Below, piece by piece: positions 22,076 through 34,670 of a DNA stretch of 64,000 bases. The translations under genes were made by a program, and so were the position numbers. The notes beneath the pieces were generated by a model. That model did no database searches. It worked only from the letters and a program-made list of their open reading frames with translations, and was not told where the DNA came from. Position 1 is the first letter of the stretch. The number at the start of each line of letters is the position of its first letter. The DNA is from Aralia elata (Eukaryota; Streptophyta; Magnoliopsida; Apiales; Araliaceae): the NCBI GenBank assembly GCA_034770075.1, contig CM068385.1, positions 73,834,272 through 73,898,271 of the forward strand, given 5' to 3'.

Positions 22076-25000
22076 GTTAATTACACTTTAGACCTTCCAA
22101 GTTCCATTCGTTTTATAATTGGGCCTCTAAAGTATAAATCCTCTCGATATAGACACTAAAGTACCTTTAAGTAACCAATATGGACCCTTTTTTGATATTT
22201 CGTCATATTTTAGCCAGAAATACTTGAAAAATATAATTTGACCTATTAAATTCGTATAAAATATGTATAAATACTTATCTTGACGTATTAAATCCATATA
22301 AATCCTTATAAATAATAATTATTATATGTTAAATTATTAAAATTAAATATTAATAAAAAGATTACCACATACAATTTTTTTATTTTAAAATTAAAAAAAC
22401 AAAATTATATCACAATTTAAAATTTTACAAATAAATTTAATCAATGCTAAATAATACTTTTTTTGTATTAAAAAAGCTCATACAAAAGAAGAAGAAAAAA
22501 AGGCCAAACATTTAATCAGTACAAAAATAATTCAATTTTTTTATATTGATTAAAAAAGGTCATACAAAAGGGGAAAAAAGCCAAAAAATTTAATAAGTAT
22601 AAAAAAGTCCAAAATTTTTAAAAACAAATGCTCAAAATTTTTTGTTAAGATTTACACATGTAAATTTGATGATGTGATTATAATGTATAATTGTTTAGTA
22701 GTTTATTGTAAAGTCCTTAAATGAGAAATATTGTACAAGGACTTAGAGTAGAATGATCAAACTTGTTAGATTGATCCTTTGAGCTGATCTGATGTATAGT
22801 TGATAGGATCAAATCAATCGTATAGTATTGTTAAAATGATCGTAGAGTTACTCTGCCTATTTGTAAAAGTAAATTATGTTTGTAGAGTAAGTCTTGAGTT
22901 TGTAGTTCAGCAGTTAGATAATCGTAAAGCAAGAATGAAGTTCAAATTAGAATCATCGAACAGATAGTAGAGTTGTCTATGCAATAGTCGAGCAGATCAT
23001 GAAGCTGGCTATGCAATCTTGAAGCAGATCATAGAGTGACTTTGCCTGCTTGTAATGTGAAAGATGTTAGCAGAATACTCTGTGTTCATTGAGCATTAGA
23101 AGAAAGGTTGCTTAAACTATAACATTACCTTAGAATTGAAGACAAAATCGCAGTCTACGAAGATCTTAGAGCTGCCTTCGGAATCGTAAAATGAAAGTTG
23201 AGATCGCAGTAAAGAAAGAGAAGTTCGCAAAGTCTGCTACAACATTATAAAGAGATATTTGTAGAGCAAATAGTCAAAGTACTTCTGAAGCCCGTAGAAC
23301 AGATCGTAGAGCTAATAAGGCCATCATAGAGCAGATCGTTGAGCTACCTAGATCAATCGTAGAGTAGATCATAGAATTGTCTCGACCATCGTAGAAAAAA
23401 TCGTAGAACTATCTTATCAATCATAGAGCAGAACGTCGAGTGAATCTAATCAAGACTCTATGTACTTTACCAAACTCAACGATCAATTCAAGCTTGAAGA
23501 ACATATCAGAACTGTCATATGACTAACAAGAGCAAAGATTTCAAGAACATTTCTTACCATCTTCAAATTCAGAGAAGAGGATCAATATGAAGCCGAGTCT
23601 AAACAGCTATAATGAAGATGTGACATCACTAAAGTGTGGTAGAAGAGTCTGCAGTCTGATGGGACGTTTGCAGAGCCGAAAGTAATATGTTTACCTACTC
23701 TCAAATCAGTTGTCAGAGAATATCGGAGAGCAGAACATTAAATGCACCAACGGGAACCTTCCAACGGGATAATTTCTGAAGCTCTATAAAAGGCGTACGA
23801 GGATTCAAATCCATGTACGAATCACCAAGAACAGAAAGCTGAAACTCTGCAAAATTTATAAAGCTCTACTCTACGACTCGGTACAAGTTCAAAGCTGCTA
23901 AGTACCAGAAGAAGTCAAGCATAATTACAAAGCTTAGCAGCACCTCAAAGGCAATCAATATTCAGTTGTGATTCACTTGGTCTTAGTAACCATTATACCA
24001 AGTTCAAGGGACTTGAAGAGATCTTAATGATCTGGGACTAAGTGTCCACTTTGCCAAGTTGTAGAAACTTGAAGAGGTTTAAGTGTCCTTGACTAAGTGT
24101 TCGAATACCAAGTTGAAGAAACTTGAAGAGGTCTAAGTGTCCTGGACTAAGTGTCCGAATCCCAAGTCGAAGAGACTTGAAGCAATCTCAGTGATTCAGT
24201 TGTAAATGGTCGTAGTGACCTTATCCTTAGTGGATATCCTGCTCGGTGGAGTGGAAGAATGGATTATGAGTTATTCAATCTCCGAACCATTTAAAATATC
24301 ATGTGTCATTTACTTTAAGCATTTACCTTCTGTTATTAACTACTATACATTATTATATCTGTTGAGTGGTTAATCTTTACATATACTAAAGTTAGAACTG
24401 AGATTTTATTAAATCTTTAAGGGGGATTTTTAATCTATATTCTGTTGTGCTAGATTAATTGAATTAAGTAATCATCTGGTAATCATTCTCTAAGTTGAAA
24501 AGATAATGTTTTAAAAGATTTATTCAACCCCCCTTATAGATCTCTTTGTGCCTCTGGGAAACAACATTTTTAATACTTTTATAAATTAATTTAATTAAAA
24601 TTTGTAAAAAACAATTAGAAAAAAATTAAATTAAAATTTGTATCACAATTTAAAAAAATTATATTACAACTTAAATTTTACAAATTGTATTTATAAATTT
24701 TTATAAGTTTTAATTGTGCTTATAATTTTATAAATTTTACAACTTAAATTTTATAAATTATATCACAAATTAAAAATTATAAATTTTACAATTATAAATT
24801 ATATCACAAATTATAAATTATAAATTTTACAACTTAGATTTTATAAATTATATCACAACTTAAATTTTACAAATTGTATTTATAATTTTTTATAATTTTA
24901 TATATAATTTTTTATAATTTTTAATTGTATTTATAATTTTATAATTAAACCATACAGATTTAATATAATTATACAAATTTAATAAGTCAAATAGGGATTT

Positions 25001-25213
25001 ATACAAATTTAATAAGTATTTATACGGATTTAATAAGTCAAATACGGTCAAACTGTACGATTTGATCGTATTCTAGCAAACAAATTCGTCGAATTACCAA
25101 TTAGGGTCCATCGCGCTTACTTAAATGTACTTTGAGTCAATATTGGGAGGATTTTTACTTTGGGAGCCTAATTGTAATATGGGTGGAACTTGGAGGGTCT
25201 AAAGTGCAAATTA

Positions 25214-25216
<3 letters not shown>
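22076..25216. mobile_element. Terminal-inverted-repeat DNA element flanked by (TA)n
   Basis: The left end has CACTTTAGACCTTCCAAGTT and the right end is its inverted counterpart (CTTGGAGGGTCTAAAGTG). Similarity continues for about 120 bp inward and weakly to about 250 bp. The core is very AT-rich (22300-22640 and 24570-25000) with no coding capacity. The 1.9-kb solo LTR is a later insertion, so the original was about 1.2 kb. TIR words of this type are common in non-autonomous plant elements (Mutator-like or Tc1/mariner-like). The (TA)n flanks hide any TSD, so the superfamily is open. Confidence 0.7.
22643..24566 (+). mobile_element. Solo LTR (1.92 kb), SIRE/Maximus-like copia
   Basis: Starts TGTTAAGATTTACAC and ends GGGAAACAACA, with TTTTT on both sides (22638-22642, 24567-24571; weak, because the host is T-rich). 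The end block TTTATTCAACCCCCCTTATAG followed by TTTGTGCCTCTGGGAA matches my memory of SIRE/Maximus-clade LTR ends. A TATA box, TATAAAAG, lies at 23785. There are degenerate internal repeats: ATCGTAGAGCAGATC-like words at 22750-23470, and about 54-bp units beginning ACTTGAAGAG at 24011, 24067, 24121 and 24175. Confidence 0.78.

Positions 25217-25246
<30 letters not shown>
25217..25246. repeat. (TA)n microsatellite
   Basis: TA run bordering the right end of the inverted-repeat element. Confidence 0.95.
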
Positions 25247-25248
<2 letters not shown>

Positions 25249-25429
25249 TCAATAAACCAGTTAGCCAGATAAATGATTATCAGTTTTATTTAAAGTTGAG
25301 CAAGGAACCGAATTTGGCCCCAAAACCGCATTAAAACTGACCAAACCGCTCCGATTGAGCCGCACCAACGGTTTCAGCTTATATGGCAGCGTTAGAATGG
25401 TTGAAAAACTGCACATGCAGTTTAGGTGT
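25247..25429. other. Unassigned flank with CGGTTT/CCGCACC words
   Basis: Short sequence between the (TA)n tract and LARD-1. It contains ACCAAACCGC, GCCGCACCAACGGTTT and TGCACATGCAG. Similar words occur at 46726-46775, just beyond the other end of LARD-1, and at 47860-47995. They may be parts of one older element, but no ends are visible. Confidence 0.45.
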
Positions 25430-28400
25430 TGTGACAACCCAAAAATTTATAAGATTTATTAATAAAATCTGGAATGATTAAATAAAGGTTAAGATACAAG
25501 ACCTGGAATTCGAAAAGTGAGATTGTACTGTATAAGTGAAGATGAACTATGCAGTATGTGCTTTTGGTGTATAGTAAATATATTAGTATTATATATTTAT
25601 TATATGTAAGCAATTGTAGGGACAATTTATTTAAAGGAAATGAGATGAGTAGATTAAAATAAGTTAAAATAATTTATAATATTAAAATTATTTTAATGTG
25701 GTAACTTAGTGGCATTAAATATACTTAATGTATAACCACCGTTTTATTGAAGAAATTATATAATACGTTATTGGATGTAATGTATGTATGTTTCTAATGT
25801 AGTGAATATATTATGATATTTACTACAGTTAAATTGTTGAAAACAATTTATAGAAGGGAAAAGAAAATAATTCGAATTTCCAGAAAAATATTAAAATAAG
25901 AATTGAGTAAATAAATTTGTATTTTATTATACGTGATAAATATATATGTATATTTATTGCGTGTGAATAAATTGTTATGAAACAATTTATATTACGAAGT
26001 GAAATAATTAGTTTAAGTATACAAAAATATTGTATACTTTAAATAAAGGATATTAAAATAAATTCTAGCATTGAATTATTTTAATAAAGAGAGAATATTT
26101 ATTTTAATTGTAATATTTTTTTATTGAATAAATTTCCATTTATATGGAAAATAAAATGAAATGCATATATTTATTACGCGAGGAAATGAAATTGTTATGA
26201 ACAACTTGCATAAGGATTTGTATGTGGTGGTTTAAGTATATATAATATTTATATATACTTTACCCAAGGATATTGGAATAAATTCTTATATGAATTATTT
26301 TAAGAAATAAAGGATAATATATTTATTTAATATATTAATAAAGTCAATAAATTTTTAATTGAATTTACATTAATGAGGTAAGGATATTATATTTATTATA
26401 ATATCTTGGGTATGTAGATAATTGTATTTGCATAAGAAGATTATGTCTAGCATATTTATTTTGTAAATATGTAATTCAGGTATGATATGTTATGTTCTAT
26501 ATAATTTATATATCAAAGATGGGTTATATAAATTATATTTTTCCATATGGGTAAAACATTTTAAAGAGGATGAATTAGTAACTTAAGAGTTAAAATTTAG
26601 TTACTAATTATTGGGTGATTTTAAGTTAGCCAATGCAACTAGTATGTTATTTAAGAAACAAATAAATTAAATTAAAAATGGGCTAGTTAATTTACTAGCC
26701 TAAGTGTTAACTTTATTAAAAGCCCAAGCATAGATTTAATAAAAGTCCAAGAGTATATTTTATTAAGACCCAAAAAGGAAGTCCAATGTAAAGCCCAAGC
26801 TAGTTAATAAACCAAGCCCAATTGAGAAAGTTAAAATTGGGTCAAAGTGGTGGAAGAATACGATGATAAATGAATAAAAAGAAAAAGAAAGAAAACAAAC
26901 GAGGAAGTGATAAGGAGGGAGTGTAAATCCAGTCATAGAAAAAAAATGTGAAGCTTATCAAGTAAGCTAATAAGCTTGCTAGGTGTTTTCATTTCTTCCT
27001 AAACACATATTAGCTAATTAATAGGGGGGCATGTGTCATGTGTTAGTTATTCAACACATGAGATAAATGAAGCAACAAGGAGGGGAAAGGGGGGATGTAC
27101 CCGCCCACTACATGGGTAAGGGGGAGTCATTAACTTAGTAACTAAGTATTGCAATAAAGTAAGTATCCTTTCCCTTTTTCATTTCCTTTTTGGCTAAGTG
27201 TTAGAGAAAGAAAGAGAAAGTAAGAGAGAGAAAGAGAGGAGGCACGGCAAAAGAAGAAGAGGAAGAAGGAAGAGCTAGCTTGGAGCAAGCCTTAAGCAAG
27301 ATTAAGAATAAGCAATAAAAGGTAAGAACATAAACAATAAAACTCTTCATCCCTTTGAGTTTTTATTTTGAGTTAATTAGTTGTTGGTGGTTGTGGTTAA
27401 TGGAAGCTCATGGTGGATCTTGAAGTTATAAGGTGGTTATTGAAGGAGTAAACCTTGTAAATTACTATAAAAATGCATGTCAAGTGAACCAAATGAAAGA
27501 GAATGAACCCAAGCATAAAGGATAAACAAAACTTAATTAGTGGACTGTTAATGGACTAAATTGGGGCTTTTTGTTGTGATGTTCCGAATCTAAAAATTTT
27601 GGTTCCAGGGTGTTATGTTATACTCTTATGAGTTATGAACATCACCCAATTAGAATGGAGGAAAAAGCTTAAGTAATGAAGTCATGACGAACTTTTTTTA
27701 TGAAAGTAGTTAAAAGTTGAAAAATCAAGTAGTTAAAGCTTATAGAAATGGGTTATTTTCTATGGGTTTTGTAGTTTGTAATATAAGGAAGTCGTAGACT
27801 CAAGAATGAACTTATTTCGATAAGAAACGAGTAAGTTATAAAGACGTAAAGTAGGCCCGAGAAAACTGTCAAACAGCCCACTTGCTAGTTCTTATGCAGT
27901 GAGTTTTGTTCTAATATGGACACCTAAAAACGGACGGGTTGACCAGTCCGATTGGGAACGAAAATTTTTGTCTAAAGCAGACACCTGAAACAGACGGGTT
28001 ATACTGTCTGGATATTAACTGAAGAAGAACTTGGCCTGAAGCAAACACTCTTAACTGTCCGGTACATAATCAAAATGAAATTTGTTCTAAAGTAGACAGT
28101 CTTAACTGTCTGGATTAGACCTGTAACATAGAATCTAAAAAGTTTGGACACGTTGTTTATTTTATAAAATGCGAACGACCTAAAATGAATAGTATTGTAA
28201 GGTAAAACAAAGTGTGTTGGTTTCCAATAGCCGAGTAGTTGACCAACGTTAAGCTACGTTGTCCCGAACTATATAAGGCAAACGTAATAGATTTTAATTA
28301 AAGAATGATTTAAGATGTCTTAAGTTATGAGACATGAGCATCACGAGACTTTAGAATTAAAGTCTAATCTATAAACGAAGCTAAAAGAGAAATATACCAT

Positions 28401-29583
28401 GGTGTATATAGTTCAGTACATTATGTCGAGATATAAAACCCGAACATCGTGAATTATAAAATAAGCTAGGATAAACTAATATAGCAATTATTTAAATTAA
28501 GGTAATAATATAGTAAATTGTATTTTACTATAAAAGCCATGTATTAGCTGTTTAAACTCCGAATTTGCGAGCAAAGTTAAAAGATATTTTTGAAATAGAA
28601 TATAAATGGTTTAAGCTTCAAGATGTAAAATATTTACATCTTAATATATGTGTGACCCTTATTAAGGATTAAAATGAATAAGTTTATAAAGAAACCAAGA
28701 TTGGTTTTGAATAAAGTATAAATAATATTAATTTTTTTAACTAATATTTATGGATAAAGAATATAAATGCATGTTTTGCGACATATTTAATTATCTAAAT
28801 GTGTGTGCATGTAAATACACTTGTGCATGATTTGTGGAGAGAAGTTAAGTTAAATTTTAGCGGTAATCTCCAATCAAGGCAAGTTTCCTAAACTTACTCA
28901 GATATTTATTCTGTGCAAGTTCCCTAACTCATACTTGAGTTATTATCTTTCAACCATGTTAGTGGATAATTATTGCTGATTATTCCACCTCTTTAAATTA
29001 TTAATTCGCACTTAGTGCATGTTGCATATGTTCATCAGGTATGAAAGGCTGATCACCTTCATTACCTTAAGGTTCAGTTAAATTGGTCCATGGTCATTAT
29101 TGATACCTTGTATTATTGAATTCAGTCATTCAATCATTGAAGTTTTGATTCATGCTCTTTCACAATTATTATATTGATAAGAAATTCTAAAGCTTATTCT
29201 TTCCTTCAATCATGATATATCTTCTTTGTATTTAAACTTGTTGAGCAAAGTAGTTACTCACTATTGCTATATCATGATAAAATATTTCAGATTAAGACGA
29301 ATGTTCGAGGAAGGATAGAGGCAAATACAAAGGACCAGATTAGGTTGATATGCATGTTAACTATTAAGTTATTTGGATGTAAGTTACTTATATAAACCTT
29401 ATGTACGTTATTAAAGGAATGTATCAAGATAAAGGTTGTAGACCTTGGAAAATATTGTAGAATACTCTAAATTAAATAATATATGTTTATATTTTTTGCA
29501 TTAGTTATAGAGTAGGTATGAAGATGATGTATCGTGACGTACCAGATCCGAGGTTCAAGGGACCCAGATTTGGGGGCGCCACA
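25430..29583 (+). mobile_element. 5' LTR of LARD-1 (4154 bp)
   Basis: From TGTGACAACCC to ...GGGGGCGCCACA, with the primer-binding site directly after it. Near-identical, by eye, to the 3' copy starting at 31942. It includes a palindrome cluster at about 27913-28113 and purine-rich GAAAGAGAAAG tracts near 27205-27265. It also holds the intact sequence TCCCTAACTCATAC at 28921, which is the uninterrupted version of the site where element II entered the 3' LTR. No ORF of note; the short one at 25422-25625 is not conserved coding sequence. Confidence 0.88.
27913..28113. repeat. Palindrome cluster in the LARD-1 5' LTR
   Basis: Four related units, each with a GACxG/CxGTC inverted arrangement: CGGACGGGTTGACCAGTCCG, CAGACGGGTTATACTGTCTG, ACTCTTAACTGTCCGG and AGACAGTCTTAACTGTCT. 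They are separated by TTGTTCTAAAG-like linkers. The 3' LTR copy is at about 34458-34670 with small differences. Arms vary in sequence but stay complementary in several units. Confidence 0.65.
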
Positions 29584-29586
29584 GGT

Positions 29587-29599
29587 TGGTATCAGAGTC
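29587..29599 (+). other. Primer-binding site of LARD-1
   Basis: TGGTATCAGAGTC three bases after the 5' LTR end (CCACA at 29583). It differs from the initiator Met tRNA complement TGGTATCAGAGCC by one base. It sets the + orientation of LARD-1. Confidence 0.9.
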
Positions 29600-31929
29600 G
29601 TAGGTTATAAACCTTAGGTAGGGGTACCTTACGCTATAACCGCAGGGATGAGGATAAGGAATAAACTCAAGTAGAGTTTAAGTACTAAGAGATGAATTTT
29701 AAAAATTCATTATTAAGTAAAGAAAAAGATAAATAAGATTCAAAGAAGAATCTTGAAAAGTTATAAAGATAAGAATCTGGAGTTACCTGCCTCCAGTAGT
29801 AAAGATGAAAAGCTTAAATAAAATCATAATATATGATTAAAGTGAGAAAGAAAAAAGAAGATAAGAAGATTGTAAAATAAAATGATCTTAAGATAGAAAA
29901 GAATCGTAATATAACACGATTATAAGAAAAGATCACAACGTGATCTGATGAGGTCGTACAAGGACAGATGATCAATCGACTGATTGAAAATTTTATAGAA
30001 GAATTATTGTATGAAAGTTGTACTATGAAATTATACTATGTAAACTCATGAAAGAGTAATTAATGATGATATACGAATTAAATGAAATTCGTATTAAATA
30101 AAGGGTAAGTTAGAATTATGTGGAATTTCAATTGAGGACTCATGGTGGCTAAGTTGTACGATTCCTGGTATGGGACGGGAATTTGTGCTTGGTTTAAAAA
30201 CCACTTAGCTTTCTATGTTAATATAATAGTTGAGTTGAACAAATCCTGGTATGGGACGAGATTTGTTCATGGTTTAACAACCGCTCAGCTTCTTATATTG
30301 ATTAGTGGTCGAGTTAGTTCGACAACCACTTAGCTTCCTATATTGATAATCATTGAAATATTGGTGTCGCGCTATCGATATATATATGGTGAGAAGGTGA
30401 TTCTTTTCTCATATTTATATTCGATAGTTAGAGAATATTGAGATTAGGTACGAGTTCTTAAAAATCATACTTATGGTAAGTTCGTGACTCATAATCATAT
30501 GGTACGTTTTTGAACCCCTCAGCGAATGGGCGTCTTTGGTCTGACTAGGATAAGTTTCCAAACTCACATGATTATAGTAAGTTCCTGAACTCATAACGTG
30601 TGGTATGTTTAATGAACTATATTGGGGTATAAAAAAGTTGTGCATGCAGAATTGAGGATTTTTAGTATAGTAAGCTTTAAGGATGATAAAAATAGATAGA
30701 ATTATTAAGCAATGGATCATTGGAGAAATTGAAGTTGATGGTAGAGGCATAAGTATTCCAAATCTTTTAGCTATGCTAGACTTTGAAATTTTTGACATCA
30801 AGCTAAATTCGCACTGATGTGCCTTTAAAAAAATAAAAATAAATTTTTTGTTATCCTTAAAACAAGGTGACAAGGGTGTGTAGATGGACTTCGAGCCATT
30901 ATCACATCGTTACCTATTGTGGCATGATAACACCAAAAATGATTTTTAATGGTTTTAAACTGTTTAAAGAAGAGTCTACGCTATTTGTTTCGGCTAGACA
31001 AAAATGATTTAAAATATCAAAATGTATTTTTAAATAGTCATCAATGCATCATGGAACCTGGTGTAGAATGACAGATGATGGAGTCATCAATGCAGATTAA
31101 CCTAGTGTTGGATGTGATCTAAGGATCGTCAGCCCACTATGATATGATGTAGTATGACAAAGTCACAAAATGACGGAATCCTCAAATGGGCTGTATATAC
31201 AGTGCGGTATCATAACGTTATAAAATGATTTTCAGAATTTTGAACTAGTTAAAGAAAAGTCAATGCCAATTTAAATGGCTAGACAAATATTTTGATTGAA
31301 GTTCGAATTATTGGTATACGTCTAAGCTATTTGATTCAGCTAGACAAATGCTTATAAAAATTCAAGCGTTCTTTGAGAAGTTATGCCAAACCAAATTGTT
31401 TTGGTGCGGAATCTTGTGTTAAGTCTGAGGTGAACAACCCTAAAAAGGGGATTTCTCGGATTGGTTAACGTGGTTCAATCCAGGAAAAGAAAAGTAAAGG
31501 TTGGTTAACGTGGTTCAACCTATGAAAGTCGTTGTGCACAACGCAATAGTATGACAGGCTGATCACCTGGCGTATAAATTTTGTCCGCAAAAACTGGTAG
31601 AAATACTTGAGAACTCAGGACAAGTTCATGGCCTTTATGACCCCTCAGACCGATATGAAAAGTTTTCTTGAATTAACTTTTCACATTATTTATACTGCTT
31701 CACAGTTACTGAACAATTGTGAAGACTCCTGAATGATTGAAAAATGTAAACTCCTAGAGAGTAGCTATTGTAGAATGAGATAATAGAAGAATAATCTTAA
31801 GAGAGGGAAATAGAATTGTTTGCAAGACATTAAAGTGAAAGTGTAAAGGTTAAGTTGAAAACCTAGTTTTGATCAATAAAATGAGCAAATAAATAAGTAC
31901 GTTATAATTTCGAGGACAAAATTCTTAGA

Positions 31930-31941
31930 AGATGGGGTGAA
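31930..31941 (+). other. Polypurine tract of LARD-1
   Basis: AGATGGGGTGAA immediately before the TGTGACAACCC start of the 3' LTR. It is preceded by TTTCGAGGACAAAATTCTT, a signature of Ty3/gypsy Tekay-like elements. Confidence 0.85.
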
Positions 31942-34457
31942 TGTGACAACCCAAAAATTTATAAGATTTATTAATAAAATCTGGAATGATTAAATAAAGG
32001 TTAAGATACAAGACCTGGAATTCGAAAAGTGAGATTGTACTGTATAAGTGCATATGAACTATGCAGTATGTGCTTTTGGTGTATAGTAAATATATTAGTA
32101 TTATATATTTATTATATGTAACCAATTGCAGGGACAATTTATTTAAAGAAAATGAGATGAGTAAGATTAAAATAAGTTAAAATAATTTATAATATTAAAA
32201 TTATTTTAATGTGGTAACTTGGTGGTATTAAATATACTTAATGTATAACCACCGTTTTATTGAAGAAATTATATAATACGTTATTGGATGTAATGTATGT
32301 ATGTTTCTAATGTAGTGAATATATTATGATATTTACTACAGTTAAATTGTTGAAAACAATTTATAGAAGGGAAAAAAAATAATTCGAATTTTTTGAAAAA
32401 TATTAAAATAAGAATTGAGTAAATAAATTTGTATTTTATTATACGTGATAAATATATATGTATATTTATTGCGTGTGAATAAATTGTTATGAAACAATTT
32501 ATATTACGAAGTGAAATAATTAGTTTAAGTATACAAAATATTATATACTTTAAATAAAGGATATTAAAATAAATTCTAGCATTGAATTATTTTAATAAAG
32601 AGAGAATATTTATTTTAATTGTAATATTTTTTTTATTGAATAAATTTCCATTTATATGGAAAATAAAATAAAATGCATATATTTATTACGCGAGGAAATG
32701 AAATTGTCATGAACAACTTGCATAAGGATTTGTATGGGGTGGTTTAAGTATATATAATATTTATATATACTTTACCCAAGGATATTGGAATAAATTCTTA
32801 TATGAATTATTTTAAGAAATAAAGGATAATATATTTATTTAATATATTAAGAAAGTCAATAAATTTTTAATTGAATTTACATTAATGAGGTAAGGATATT
32901 ATATTTATTATAATATCTTGGGTATGTAGATAATTGTATTTGCATAAGAAGATTATGTCTAGCATATTTATTTTGTAAATATGTAATTCAGGTATGATAT
33001 GTTATGTTCTATATAATTTATATATCAAAGATGGGTTATATAAATTATATTTTTTCATATGGGTAAAACATTTTAAAGAGGATGAATTAGTAACTTAAGA
33101 GTTAAAATTTAGTTACTAATTATTGGGTGATTTTAAATTATCCAATGCAACTAGAATGTTATTTAAGAAATAAATAAATTAAATTAAAAATGGGCTAGTT
33201 AATTTACTAGCCTAAGTGTTAACTTTATTAAAAGCCCAAGCATAGATTTAATAAAAGTCCAAGAGTATATTTTATTAAGACCCAAAAAGGAAGTCCAATA
33301 TAAAGCCCAAGCTAGTTAATAAACCAAGCCCAATTGAGAAAGTTAAAATTGGGTCAAAGTGGTGGAAGAATACGATGATAAATGAATAAAAAGAAAAAGA
33401 AAGAAAACAAAGGAGGAAGTGATAAGGAGGGAGTGTAAATCCGGTCATAGAAAAAAAATGTGAAGCTTATCAAGTAAGCTAATAAGCTTGCTAGGTGTTT
33501 TCATCTCTTCCTAAACACATGTTAGCTAATTAATAGGGGGCATGTGTCATGTGTTAGTTATTCAACACATGAGATAAATGAAGCAACAAGGAGGGAAAAG
33601 GGGGGATGTACCTGCCCACTGCATGGGTGGATAAGGGGGAGTCATTAACTTAGTAACTAAGTATTGCAATAAAGTAAGTATCCTTTCCCTTTTTCATTTC
33701 CTTTTTGGCTAAGTGTTAGAGAAAGAAAGAGAAAGTGAGAAAGAGAAAGAGAGGAGGCACGACATAAGAAGAAGAGGAAGAAGGAAGAGCTAGCTTGGAG
33801 CAAGCCTTAAGCAAGATTAAGAAGAAGTAATAAAAGGTAAGAAGATAAACAATAAAACTCTTCATCCCTTTGAGTTTTTATTTTGAGTTAATTAGTTGTT
33901 GGTGGTTGTTGTTAATAGAAGCTCATGGTAGATCTTGAAGTTATAAGGTGGTTATTGAAGGAGTAAACCTTATAAATCACCATAAAAATGCATGTCAAGT
34001 GAACCAAATGAAAGAGAATGAACCCAAGCATAAAGGATAAACAAAACCTAATTAGTGGATTGTTAATGGACTAAATTGGGGCTTTTTGTTGTGGTGTTCC
34101 GAATCTAAAAATTTTGGTTCCAGGGTGTTATGGTTTACTCTTATGAGTTATGAACATCACCCAATTGGAATGGAGGAAAAAGTTTAAGTAACGAAGTCAT
34201 GGCGAATTTTTTTATGAAAGTAGTTAAAAGTTGAAAAATCAGTTGGTACACTGACTTTAGAGTCAGTTTTTCAGGTAATTAAAGCTTATGAAAATGGGTT
34301 ATTTTCTATGGGTTTTGTAGTTTGTAATATAAGGAAGCCGTAGACTCAAGAATGAACTTATTTCGATAAGAAACGAGTAAGTTATAAAGACGTAAAGTAG
34401 GCCCGAGAAAATTGTTAAACAGCCCAGTTGCTAGTTCTTATGCAGTGAGTTTTGTTC

Positions 34458-34670
34458 TAATATGGACACCTGAAAACGGACGGGTTGACCTGTCCGATTG
34501 GGAACGAAATTTTTTGTCTAAAGTAGACACCTGAAACAGACGGGTTATACTGTCTGGATATTAACTGAAGAAGAATTTGGCCTGAAGCAGACAGTCTTAA
34601 CGGTCCGGATAGATAATCAAAATGAAATTTGTTCTAAAGCAAACAATCTTAACTGTCTGGATTAGACCTG
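34458..34670. repeat. Palindrome cluster in the LARD-1 3' LTR
   Basis: Second copy of the cluster at 27913-28113. Here the first unit reads CGGACGGGTTGACCTGTCCG, which pairs better than its 5' LTR counterpart. The third reads GCAGACAGTCTTAACGGTCC. Confidence 0.65.

Larger units (their letters stand above)
29584..31941 (+). mobile_element. LARD-1 internal region, non-coding
   Basis: 2.36 kb with no recognisable Gag, protease, RT or integrase. Short direct repeats are present: TCCTGGTATGGGAC with a GGTTTAA..ACCxCTxAGCTT block (30160-30345, three degenerate copies) and GGTTGGTTAACGTGGTTCAA-like words (31460-31535, two copies). A minus ORF at 30415-30873 has no features I recognise and I do not call it a gene. 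The region keeps only the cis signals of an LTR element. Confidence 0.75.

Noticed and set aside
25422..25625. ORF repeated at 31925-32137
   Set aside because: Duplicated only because both copies are starts of the LARD-1 LTRs. Tyr/Ile-rich AT-run translation, not a protein family.
30415..30873. 152-codon minus ORF in the LARD-1 interior
   Set aside because: No recognisable domain, AT-rich composition, and strand opposite to the element. Likely chance; listed only as part of the non-coding interior.
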